Positions 52,442 through 60,028 of a stretch of 64,000 bases of DNA are shown piece after piece. The notes beneath the pieces are model-generated. The model made no database searches and was not told where the DNA came from. It worked only from the letters and a program-made list of their open reading frames with translations. How positions within the stretch are numbered: position 1 is the stretch's first letter; each line of letters begins with the position of its first letter. Origin of the DNA: CAVQSS01 sp963746605. GTDB taxonomy: Bacteria > Desulfobacterota > RBG-13-43-22. The DNA is taken from positions 62,001 through 126,000 of the forward strand of contig CAVVCH010000053.1 of NCBI GenBank assembly GCA_963746605.1, in the 5' to 3' direction. The position numbers and the translations under genes are program-made.

Positions 52442-53629
52442 TCAATTAGATTTCCTCCCGCAACCGTTGGCTTCAAGGTTCACTTCCCTGACGACCATCC
52501 GGGCCAAAAACAGGAGAGCGAACAGCAGGAATCCATAAAGGGCATAGAAAGGTGCGTAGCCTGTCGACGTGATGACCCGGCCACCGATAGCTGTGCCGAC
52601 CCCCCCGCCGCCCATAAAGCCAAAGGCCACCAGAGACATGGCCGTTCCCCTGGCATTTTGGGCGAATTCGGTCGCGATGGTCAGAAGGCTGGAATGGGCC
52701 AGCATGAAGCCGATACCCAATAGGGCAATAGCAATGATTAATAACACAGGTTGGGTAGTGACTAAGAACAACAGACCATCGGCCAGGACGGCCGAGGCCA
52801 GCCCGAGAGTCAGGGTATTCAGTCTCCCGATCCGTTGGGCGAGTTTTCCCACCAAGCGACCGGTAATCACCGCCCCGGCCCCGAAGGCGGTCAGGATCAT
52901 TCCGATGACAAAATAATTGTAGCTGAAGAGATGTTCGGTATAGGCACCCAGGTAGGAAAAAGAACCGATGATCAGGATCCCTTCCAAGAGAACAACGACA
53001 TACACCCAAAGACTCCGGATGTTCCGGACCAGATTGAGGTAGGGTTTTAAAAAAAGGCTGTTCGGATTTTTTTTGGAAGGGGCCTTGCTGCCGGCCAGGA
53101 TCAATAGCAGAGTGGAGATTACGGACAGGGCGGCATAGGTAAAAAAGACCCCCCGCCAACTGACGAAATAGGCAATGGATCCGCCCACGGCCATGCTCAA
53201 GCCCTGCCCCAAAAAAGAGATCCCCATAAAAGTGCCGATGGCCTGCTGGCGTTTTTCCATCGGAAAGACATCAGCGATCAGGGCTAGGGATATGGGCATG
53301 ACGGAAGCCGCAAAAACACCGGTGATGGCCCGATACAGGGCCAGATCAAAAAGACCGAGGCCTAAACCGCAAAGGGCCGTGCCGACGGTGAAGAAGATCA
53401 TGGAAAAGGTGATCACCGGTCGTTTTCCGTAGCGGTCGGCCAGCGGACCAAAGACCAACTGGAAGAGGCCGAAGGGGATCATATAGGCGCTGATCAACAG
53501 GCCGGCCCGAACCGGAGAAACCTGTAACGACTTGGCAATAGCCGGGAGGATAGGGGAAACCACCCAGTTGTCGGCCATGACCACAAAACCGGCCAGGCCC
53601 AGAATTAAAATAAGGCGATTTTCATTCAT
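52442..53629 (-). CDS. Major facilitator superfamily efflux transporter
   Basis: 12-TM MFS protein of about 395 residues (MNENRLILILGLAGFVVMAD; the loop motif GPLADRYGKRPVI). ATG 53629 overlaps the CDF stop (ATGA), so the two are coupled. Similar to drug:H+ antiporters; arsenical or drug export are possible, and the ars context favours the former weakly. Confidence 0.85.
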   Translation of the reverse strand: MNENRLILILGLAGFVVMADNWVVSPILPAIAKSLQVSPVRAGLLISAYMIPFGLFQLVFGPLADRYGKRPVITFSMIFFTVGTALCGLGLGLFDLALYRAITGVFAASVMPISLALIADVFPMEKRQQAIGTFMGISFLGQGLSMAVGGSIAYFVSWRGVFFTYAALSVISTLLLILAGSKAPSKKNPNSLFLKPYLNLVRNIRSLWVYVVVLLEGILIIGSFSYLGAYTEHLFSYNYFVIGMILTAFGAGAVITGRLVGKLAQRIGRLNTLTLGLASAVLADGLLFLVTTQPVLLIIAIALLGIGFMLAHSSLLTIATEFAQNARGTAMSLVAFGFMGGGGVGTAIGGRVITSTGYAPFYALYGFLLFALLFLARMVVREVNLEANGCGRKSN

Positions 53630-54606
53630 GTTTTTACCTTTTCCAATGGCTGCTTTTGGAGTGCTACCGGACCCTCCTGGCCGCATAAGCTGCACAAAAG
53701 ATCCATGGGAGCATAGCCTTCCGTCTCAAACTGCAAAATGGGGTGATCGACTTTAAATCGGCGGTAGAGCAGCTCCCGGACCTTGGCGGCCATTTCATCC
53801 ACCTTACTCAGTGGCTGGTCGGGTACAATGATATGGGCCGCCAAAGCGATATTTCCTGAGGAAGGGTTCCAGACATGCAGATGGTGCATGCCCTTAATAC
53901 CTTCTAATGCCTCCACCTCCTGCTGAATGGATTGGAGATCCATGCCCGGAGGGGCGGCATTCATTAATATGAGCAGGGCCTCTTTAATAATTCCCCAGCC
54001 GCTATAAAGGATTAAGGCGACGATAGCCCAGGAAACCAGGGGATCGAGCCAGTACCAGGGACGGAAGATCCAAATGACCCCTAAAAGGGCCACGCCGATG
54101 GAAGTCAGGGCATCGACGAGCATATGCAGGAAGGCCCCCCGCAGATTCAGATTTTCCTTAGCTCCGGAGTGCAATAGTAAGGTGGATAACCCGTTGGCCG
54201 CAAAAGCGGCCAGGGCCACCCAGATCACGATAGTTCCTTGAATAGGGACAGGATTTTTAAGGCGGCCCCAACCGGCTACGGCAATATAAAAGGCGGCTCC
54301 GAAGAGGAGGGCCACATTAAAGACGGCGGCCATCACCTCCACCCGTCGATAGCCGAAGGTCTGGTTCAGGCTGGGTCCTCGACCGCCGATCTTCAGGGCG
54401 GCATAACTGATCATCAAGGAGGTCAGGTCGCTCAGGTTATGCAGGGCATCGCTGATTAAGGCCATGCTGCCGGCTATGATCCCGGCATAGATCTCGACCA
54501 AAGGAATGATCAGATTCAGGATCATGGTCAGGATCAAACGCCTGCCCCAGGGGATTTCTGCCTGACTATGATTATGAGCCCCTTTTCCCAAGGTGTGGCC
54601 TTCCAT
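53626..54606 (-). CDS. Cation diffusion facilitator (Zn/Co/Cd efflux) with extra C-terminal cysteines
   Basis: CDF family protein of about 326 residues, six TM segments. N-terminal His-rich start (HTLGKGAHNHSQ), metal site DALHNLSDLTS in TM2 and MLVDALTSIGVALLG (HxxxD) in TM5, then a cytoplasmic domain with MHHLHVWNPSSG. The tail ends CSLCGQEG, an added CxxC not usual in the family. Its ATG (54606) shares a base with the ccdA stop TAA. Confidence 0.92.
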   Translation of the reverse strand: MEGHTLGKGAHNHSQAEIPWGRRLILTMILNLIIPLVEIYAGIIAGSMALISDALHNLSDLTSLMISYAALKIGGRGPSLNQTFGYRRVEVMAAVFNVALLFGAAFYIAVAGWGRLKNPVPIQGTIVIWVALAAFAANGLSTLLLHSGAKENLNLRGAFLHMLVDALTSIGVALLGVIWIFRPWYWLDPLVSWAIVALILYSGWGIIKEALLILMNAAPPGMDLQSIQQEVEALEGIKGMHHLHVWNPSSGNIALAAHIIVPDQPLSKVDEMAAKVRELLYRRFKVDHPILQFETEGYAPMDLLCSLCGQEGPVALQKQPLEKVKT

Positions 54607-55314
54607 TAAGAAAAAACGAAGGGGCTGATGATAAAATAAATTCCCAGCATTCCGATCAGGACCCCGGCCAGTCGGCGGAACCATTGGCCGCCGGTCTGCC
54701 AGGATTGATTTTCGACCACTTTGCGGACGGCGGCGGTGGAACTGCCGGCAATGACGATGGGCAGGCAATGGCCGACGGCGAACAGCAGGATCAGCAGCAG
54801 GCCGATGGACACTTCCTTCTGAACGGAGATAATGGCCAGGATAGGGGCGATAAAACCAAAGGTGCAGGAACCGGACAGCACCCCGTAGGCCAATCCCAGG
54901 ACCAGTGCCCCGAAGAGACCTTTCAACTTAAGGCGGTATAGCAGGCTGCCGGACATGGAGAACTTTTCCACCCCCAGCATGCCCAGGGCCACCCAGATCA
55001 GGATCACTCCCACCAGGATTTGCCAGTAATTGCCGATATCGCCCAGCATCCGGCCGAGCAGGACGGAGATGATCTCCGATCAGGGCAATGGTAATGAAAA
55101 GTCCGCTGGTGAAAGTCAGCGAATAATAGCCTGCCTGCCGGGGCTGGAGGACCCGCTCCTGCCCTCCCACATAGGCCACGATCAAAGGAATGGAGGCCAG
55201 ATGGCAGGGGCTGAAGAGGACGCTGACCATGCCCCAGAGAAAAGACCCCAAAGCGGCGATGACCGTTCCTCCGACCAGCCATTCGTTGATGGTCAGAAAA
55301 ATTTGTTCCGTCAT
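54606..55314 (-). CDS. ccdA: CcdA-type thiol-disulfide transmembrane protein, one frameshift
   Basis: Six-TM CcdA/DsbD-beta homologue of about 235 residues that moves reducing equivalents across the membrane. The conserved cysteines sit in FSPCHLASIPL (TM1) and SGSCTFGFIAPIL (TM4). A one-base shift near 55076 joins ALIG to IISVLLGRMLGDI. Downstream of two thioredoxins, its likely partners. Confidence 0.88.
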
Positions 55315-55330
55315 GCCTTGATCCCCTGCC

Positions 55331-55714
55331 TCAATTAGCCCCTAATTTGTCCAGGACGGCCACAATATCTTTTTCTGCCATAAAACCCATATGACGGTAG
55401 ACCTCTTTCCCTTTTTTGTCGTAAAAAATCTGGGTGGGGATCACCTGCAGGTTGAATCGTTTGGCTTCATCCGGAGTTTTCCAGACATCGATGAAAACGA
55501 TGGCCGCTTTGCCCCGATAGACTTTTTCCAGTTTTTCCAATATGGGCGCCATCATCTTGCAGGGGATGCAGGCGCCGGCTCCCAGGTCCACCAGGGTTAC
55601 CATTCCTTTGACCGGGACCTGAGGGTCGGCGGCCCAAGTCGCGGGGATAAGCCCGGATCCTAAAAGGACCAGGGCCAGACCAATGAGTATTGTTTTACGG
55701 TGGAGCATGATCAT
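55331..55714 (-). CDS. Periplasmic thioredoxin
   Basis: 127 residues, signal peptide (TILIGLALVLLGSGLIPATWA), thioredoxin fold with VDLGAGACIPCKMMAPILEK (CIPC active site) and IPTQIFYDKKGKEV. It follows a longer thioredoxin fusion by 11 bases and precedes ccdA by 16; probably reduced by CcdA. Confidence 0.9.
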   Translation of the reverse strand: MIMLHRKTILIGLALVLLGSGLIPATWAADPQVPVKGMVTLVDLGAGACIPCKMMAPILEKLEKVYRGKAAIVFIDVWKTPDEAKRFNLQVIPTQIFYDKKGKEVYRHMGFMAEKDIVAVLDKLGAN

Positions 55715-55725
55715 TTTTTCGCCTC

Positions 55726-56649
55726 CTAAAGCAGTTGCAGTTGCGCTAATTTTTGTTCGATCTCCGCCTCCGGGAAAAAACCGGAATGGCGAAAAACTTC
55801 GGTTCCGGTTTTATCAAAAAAGACCTGCACCGGTATGAACCGGATTCCAAAGCGGGTGGCCATAAACTGTTCTTCCTGAACATGAACAAAATACACATTT
55901 AATATTCCCTGGTATTTCTTTTTCAGCTTGTCCAATATGGGGGTCATCAGATCACAAGGGCCGCAGCCGGTGGAGCCGAAATCCACCAGGCTCGGTTTCC
56001 CGGACATGCGCAATTTGTCCACCGGATTGTCCCGGGCCAGACAGGGCCTGTTTTTTAATCCAGGACTCATCCACATAAATCGAACTTCGCCGGGACAACG
56101 TCTGGATGTAGCTTTCCATCGCCTTTTTCCGTTCCTGCTGGAGAAGGACCTCCTTCAATATGCCCCTGACCTCTTCCAGGGGAGCTCCACCGAAAGAGGA
56201 CTTATTCTCCTCATAGGAGCGGATCAGGTCTTCCTCGGACACCTGGATGTTTTTCACCTTTTCTTCGAGAAAGTCGCGGATCATCCGGGCTTCGTCTTTG
56301 CTCTTTTTATGTCCGGCAGCTAGGGCCTCTTTTAGCACAAGAGAATTGGAAGCCAAGTTTTCCAGGAGGAAAACCCCGTTTTTCTTGAGTTGCGCCTGGA
56401 GGGGAGCGGGCGCCTTGCTGATGGTTTGCGCCAGTTCGGCCTCTTTGATGGTCACTTTATCGACGGTCAGGAGCGTTCCCTGGGGCAATGTTGGCTAGGT
56501 AGGCCGATTTTAAAATCGCCGGCAGCCAATCCGGGAAAGGTGGCCTCAACGGTTTTGTAATCCTGGGCCAGGACATTCTGAAGGAAGCCGAGAGTTAGGA
56601 GTAAGAGCGCCTTGAAGGTCAAGGAGGGTATACGCGAGAGGTGCACCAT
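55726..56649 (-). CDS. SurA-like N-terminal domain fused to thioredoxin, exported, two frameshifts
   Basis: Pieces in three frames make one protein of about 305 residues. Signal peptide (LTFKALLLLTLGFLQNVLAQ), a helical peptidyl-prolyl isomerase/SurA-type N domain (VDKVTIKEAELAQTISKAPA, SYIQTLSRRSSIYVDESW), then a thioredoxin (PSLVDFGSTGCGPCDLMTPIL, CGPC). Breaks near 56490 and 56040. The parvulin catalytic core is absent. The fusion suggests a chaperone-thioredoxin that holds a substrate while reducing or forming its disulfide. Confidence 0.8.
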
Positions 56650-56761
56650 TTTAATTAGCCTTTTAAATCAGAAGATTAGAAGCCGCTTAGCCACAACAGG
56701 CGGAACGGGCCGCTTCGGCTAGGGGAAGGATGATCTCCTGGACCTGAGACCGAGGCCACCG

Positions 56762-57147
56762 TCAGGCCGGGGCGTCGCTGGCGCAGGTCGCTTTGGCGGC
56801 CTGTTTGACCCGGTCGACCGCTTCCCGGCTTAGGGTAAAGTCTTTATTTTTTTCAATTCCCAGATCGGTTAAGACCAGGTAATTTTTGGGTGGGATGTCG
56901 GCCTGTTCCAGGATTCCCTTGGCGCAGCCGACCGAGCAGCCGTCCAGCACGACCATATCCGGAACATCTTTGGCGGACTGCACGAACCCCGAAAGGTGCG
57001 CTCCAATACCGGCCAGACAAAACATTTTTCCAAACCCTTCCTGGGTCAATTCCACCGCGGCCTGATTGGACAACTGGCCCACATTCGAGCCGCCCGAACA
57101 GACCAGGATCATGATGTTCCCGGAAGGGGACAGCAGTCTTCAGCCAT
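56762..57147 (-). CDS. DGC-domain putative zinc-binding protein, frameshifted start
   Basis: About 128 residues: ILVCSGGSNVGQLSNQAAVEL and VVLDGCSVGCAKGI (the DGC motif), ending KATCASDAPA. The likely start is ATG 57147 (MAEDCCPLPG after GGAGA) joined by a shift near 57125. After the TGA at 56762-56764 the same frame stays open to a TAA at 56687 and ends in AARSACCG. Members of the family bind zinc through cysteines; they occur near ars genes. Function unproven. Confidence 0.78.
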
Positions 57148-57166
57148 AACGTCTCTTCTCCAAAAT

Positions 57167-57400
57167 CTATGGTTTAATCCAATTCAAAACGTCTTCTTTT
57201 TTCGGGATTTTTCCCATGGATTTAACCTGCCCATCCACCACCACGGCGGGTGTCCCAAAAACCCCGTAGCCGGCTATCTCCTTAATATCAGTCACTTTTT
57301 CTATTTCGGCCTGAATCCCGCTAGCGGCAACGGTTTCTCTAACTATCTTTTCCGTCTGATGGCACTTCGGGCAACCCGGCCCCAAAACCTTGATTTCCAC
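57167..57400 (-). CDS. Small thioredoxin-like redox protein
   Basis: 77 residues, GTG start with AAGGAGG ideally spaced. EIKVLGPGCPKCHQTEKIV (CPKC site), GYGVFGTPAVVVDGQVKSMG. Homologous to the protein at 44677. Lies between ArsR and the DGC gene. Confidence 0.9.
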   Translation of the reverse strand: MEIKVLGPGCPKCHQTEKIVRETVAASGIQAEIEKVTDIKEIAGYGVFGTPAVVVDGQVKSMGKIPKKEDVLNWIKP

Positions 57401-57468
57401 GGAATAACCTCCTTGGAGAATGACCACACCGAATGCTTCCTGATGGGCCATTCGCGATAAATAAAATA

Positions 57469-57500
57469 ATAACTATATGCCTAATAAGTTATAATTTCAA
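57469..57500 (-). promoter_or_regulatory. Promoter and operator of the small thioredoxin/DGC genes
   Basis: On the minus strand TTGAAA and TATAGT are 17 bases apart. ATAACT and AGTTAT form an inverted repeat 12 bases apart overlapping the -10. The word ACTTATTAG is shared with the region before the 47215 gene (about 47775). Confidence 0.55.
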
Positions 57501-57509
57501 CAAAAAAAT

Positions 57510-57836
57510 TTATAAATGGGAAAGGATTTCCCGCTGCTCCCGGGCTTGATTTTTGAGCATCAGAGAAACTCCTTTGATCAGACCCAGGACTTCTTTATTC
57601 TTAATCCAGTAGATCACCCGCAGGCCTTCTTTTCTGGAGTCCAGGATCCCGGACTGTTTGAGGATGGTCAGGTGTTTGGAGACATTCGCCTGTTCCTGGT
57701 CGATGGCCGGGAAGATTTCACAGACGCAGCGTTCGCCGGTTTTCAATAAATCCAGGATCTGTAACCGGGTAGGCTGTCCCAGGGCCTTGAGAAAAACCGC
57801 CTGGTTTTCATAGACTTTTTGTTGAATATTTTCCAT
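57510..57836 (-). CDS. arsR: ArsR-family metalloregulator
   Basis: 108-residue winged-helix repressor: FLKALGQPTRLQILDLLKTG, then the metal site ERCVCEI (CxC of helix 3) and recognition helix QANVSKHLTILKQSGIL. As(III)/Sb(III) binding to the CxC releases DNA. Transcribed from its own promoter toward the small thioredoxin; likely controls the island. Confidence 0.93.
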   Translation of the reverse strand: MENIQQKVYENQAVFLKALGQPTRLQILDLLKTGERCVCEIFPAIDQEQANVSKHLTILKQSGILDSRKEGLRVIYWIKNKEVLGLIKGVSLMLKNQAREQREILSHL

Positions 57837-57847
57837 GATTATATGGT

Positions 57848-57876
57848 TATATAAATTATATTCGACCCCGAGTCAA
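57848..57876 (-). promoter_or_regulatory. arsR promoter
   Basis: TTGACT (57871-57876) and TATATA (57848-57853) on the minus strand, 17-base spacer. The stretch just downstream (TATATAACCATATAA) is AT-rich and nearly symmetric, as ArsR sites are. Confidence 0.6.
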
Positions 57877-57897
57877 TAATAAAATGATAGGAAAATA

Positions 57898-57926
57898 AAA
57901 AAGGGGTGCGCATACAACCCCTTTTT
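57898..57926. terminator. Bidirectional intrinsic terminator
   Basis: AAAAAGGGGT and ACCCCTTTTT form a 10-bp stem with a 9-base loop; T-rich arms face both ways. It ends the secreted-protein gene and insulates arsR. Confidence 0.8.
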
Positions 57927-57953
57927 AAATTAATGGGAACGGCATTTTTCGAT

Positions 57954-58394
57954 TTATTTTGAATCCCCGGGAGGCGGCGTGGGCGCGGGGGCAGGAACCG
58001 GGGCCGCCGGGAGGGTTTTGGCCGGGGAGGTTACCGCGGGTTTTTTAGGCCCAGCCGGTTTTTTGAGTTCAGGGGCCGGGTAGGGTTTATCTTTGGCGCC
58101 GGGTTTTTTACCTCCGGAGCCGGATAAGGCTTTTCCTTTTTGGCCGGGGGAACGGCTTTCCCTTTGAGCATTTTCCCGGTCAGCGTCGTATCGTCGACGG
58201 CCGGGGTTTTTGGAGACGCCATCTCCTGGGCCGCTTCCGATGAGGGGGCGCTGGAGAGGACGACTTTCCCGTTGCGCGGCATCAAAGCGCGGCGATCCGG
58301 GTCCACGGAAGTCTGGGCATTAGCCCCTTCCAACCCCCCATCCGCTGAACAAAAAAATCGCCAGACCCAGTATTAAAATTTTTCCTCCAGTCAT
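57954..58394 (-). pseudogene. Secreted Pro/Lys-rich protein, frameshifted
   Basis: ATG 58394 begins a signal peptide (KILILGLAIFLFSGW). A shift in a run of G near 58340 leads to EGANAQTSVDPDRRALMPR. A second shift near 58100 restores a tail of repeated Pro/Ala/Lys (PAPEVKNPAPK; PAPVPAPAPTPPPGDSK) ending at TAA 57954. No fold recognised; a periplasmic linker-like or wall-spanning protein is likely. Confidence 0.55.
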
Positions 58395-58424
58395 AAAGAG
58401 CACCTCCCTCTAAAGCTCGTCCCT

Positions 58425-58580
58425 TTTGTCGTCCTGAGCCCTGCGCTGGTCATCCTGAGTGAAACGAAGGATCTCGGATTTCCTGCGGGGTAGATTCCGC
58501 GAAGGATCTCGGTCTGAGGCTCAGGGTAAACTGCGCGGTTGGAAAAACCAGATTCTTCGCATTCGCTCAGAATGACAAGC
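58425..58580. repeat. Inverted intergenic repeat
   Basis: GTCATCCTGAGTGAAACGAAGG at about 58449 and GATTCTTCGCATTCGCTCAG with AATGAC at about 58553-58576 face each other; the second is the inverse of the motif at 15396. Confidence 0.55.
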
Positions 58581-58605
58581 ATTTTTTATGAACTTTTCCC
58601 CGGCC

Positions 58606-58779
58606 TCACCACCAACTGATAACCTTATCGTTGGAAAAAACCAACTCAACCAGCCGATCGTAATCCACCGGGCCTTCATATAAGGGAACCCGAATGGCCT
58701 CCTGCCCTTCCGAAAGGATGCTGGTCAGTTTTTCCACATCCGCGGTAGGTTCGGACCTGAAAATGTGTAATATTTTCAT
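58606..58779 (-). CDS. 58-residue protein of the DsrE/TusA cluster
   Basis: Short reading frame from ATG 58779 (MKILHIFRSEPTADVEKLTS ... VELVFSNDKVISWW, stop TGA). Its start resembles DsrH/TusB (LHIFRS) but the catalytic cysteine is missing. It lies 14 bases after the 58794 gene, in the same operon as two DsrE-type proteins and a TusA protein. Confidence 0.65.
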   Translation of the reverse strand: MKILHIFRSEPTADVEKLTSILSEGQEAIRVPLYEGPVDYDRLVELVFSNDKVISWW

Positions 58780-58793
58780 AAGAATCCTTTTCG

Positions 58794-59078
58794 TTAGAAT
58801 GGAACAATAGTGTCCATATCTTTTAATTTCTCACCCAGTTCCTCGATGGTAATGGGCTTAAAACCGTATTTTTCCACATTGGCCGGGACGTTGGAATAAT
58901 ATTCGCCTTCCATGTCCACAAACCAGTCCAGGTTTTCCTGATAGGCCTCGGTCATCTCCACTTCGTTGTCCAGCACCACCATGGTGACGAAATTGTTTTC
59001 GATAACCAGACCCAGGCTGGAGCGCATCCCTTCCCAAAGCTCATCCTTGGTCCGCACCAGAAAGGCTACCTTTTTCAT
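58794..59078 (-). CDS. DsrE/DsrF-like protein
   Basis: 94 residues, KKVAFLVRTKDELWEGMRSS, then MVVLDNEVEMTEAYQENLDWF. The pattern is a DsrE-like fold without an evident catalytic cysteine. Between a DsrE gene and a small DsrH-like gene, giving the DsrEFH/TusDCB order. Confidence 0.75.
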   Translation of the reverse strand: MKKVAFLVRTKDELWEGMRSSLGLVIENNFVTMVVLDNEVEMTEAYQENLDWFVDMEGEYYSNVPANVEKYGFKPITIEELGEKLKDMDTIVPF

Positions 59079-59088
59079 CGTTTCTCCT

Positions 59089-59397
59089 TCACATCACGAG
59101 GTAACGGTCGCAGTCTTCGATCATTTCGCCGTGGCGGGCCTGGGTGGCAAAACCGGTTTCGTCCATCCCGGGAACGCTTTTGCCTGTGAGGCCCTGCGCC
59201 TCATACCCCACATTGCAGACGGCATATCTGGCGTGGCCGACCAGTTCCTGAAATTCGGGTTCCTGGGTCAGCAAAGTCCCCTTATGTGAGAAAAAGAGGG
59301 TCACCTCTTTCCCGGCCCGTTCGGCCGCTTTGGTGATCTCGATCACGTGACGAAGATGTCGGTTGGTGGCAACAAAAATACCTAATTTTTCAGCCAT
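59089..59397 (-). CDS. DsrE-family sulfur-transfer protein
   Basis: About 102 residues from ATG 59397 (GAGGAG just before). GIFVATNRHLRHVIEITKAAERAGKEV then ARYAVCNVGYEAQG with a cysteine at the usual DsrE position, and a second in IEDCDRY. Probably a persulfide carrier working with the TusA protein upstream. Confidence 0.82.
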   Translation of the reverse strand: MAEKLGIFVATNRHLRHVIEITKAAERAGKEVTLFFSHKGTLLTQEPEFQELVGHARYAVCNVGYEAQGLTGKSVPGMDETGFATQARHGEMIEDCDRYLVM

Positions 59398-59416
59398 ATG
59401 CTCCTCCTCTGGACCA

Positions 59417-59653
59417 TCATTTTTTACGGACATAAAAACGGACAAAGCCCTCGTCCTGCTTCTCTCCCAGGAACTCATTTCCGGTCCGTCTGGTCCAACT
59501 GGGGAGATCATTACGGGTTCCCGGGTCGGTGCTGAAGATTTCCAGGACCTGTCCGGATTGTAAATTGTCCATGGCCTTCTTGGTCTTCAGGACCGGCATG
59601 GGGCAGCTCAACCCCCGGGTGTCCAAGGTTTCATCGGCTTTAAGGTCTTCCAT
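59417..59653 (-). CDS. TusA/SirA-family sulfur carrier
   Basis: About 78 residues from ATG 59653: LDTRGLSCPMPVLKTKKAMDNL holds the CPxP persulfide cysteine, then LEIFSTDPGTRNDLPSW. TusA proteins carry sulfane sulfur between sulfurtransferases. First gene of the DsrE cluster. Confidence 0.9.
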   Translation of the reverse strand: MEDLKADETLDTRGLSCPMPVLKTKKAMDNLQSGQVLEIFSTDPGTRNDLPSWTRRTGNEFLGEKQDEGFVRFYVRKK

Positions 59654-60028
59654 CGTATTCCCTCCATTTGCTGAATAATTGATTTTACGTGAATGCCTTG
59701 GTTTCTTCGTTTCAAGTAATTTAGAAGATACCACAATAAAAGGTTCCTTGCAATCAGGAGCAGGCCGGTGCTCCATACCGAAAACGTCCGGCGGGAATAC
59801 GTGCCCGCTCAATTTCTGGCGGCAGCCGGTACTCCGGACAAAGGATTAAAAGACGATAAAGAACAGCATCCAAGGTTTTCTCCCTGGTTAACTAAGCGAT
59901 TTATATTTAATTTTAAGATGTTAGCCTTAATTTTTGAAATAATAAGGCTCCAGGCCGCCATTGTCAAATTTTCAAATCTGGTTTACAAGCCTTCTTTTTT
60001 TTAGTAAGAGGAGACCAATCCTTTTCGA
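59654..60028. other. Divergent intergenic region
   Basis: 375 bases between tusA-like and helicase genes. A near repeat GCAGGCCGGTGCTCC / GCAGCCGGTACTCC occurs at about 59761 and 59822. No gene, terminator or clear promoter was recognised. Confidence 0.4.

Noticed and set aside
52442..53629. ArsJ organoarsenical exporter
   Set aside because: The N-terminus and loop motif look like a generic MFS drug antiporter, and no GAPDH gene partner is next to it.
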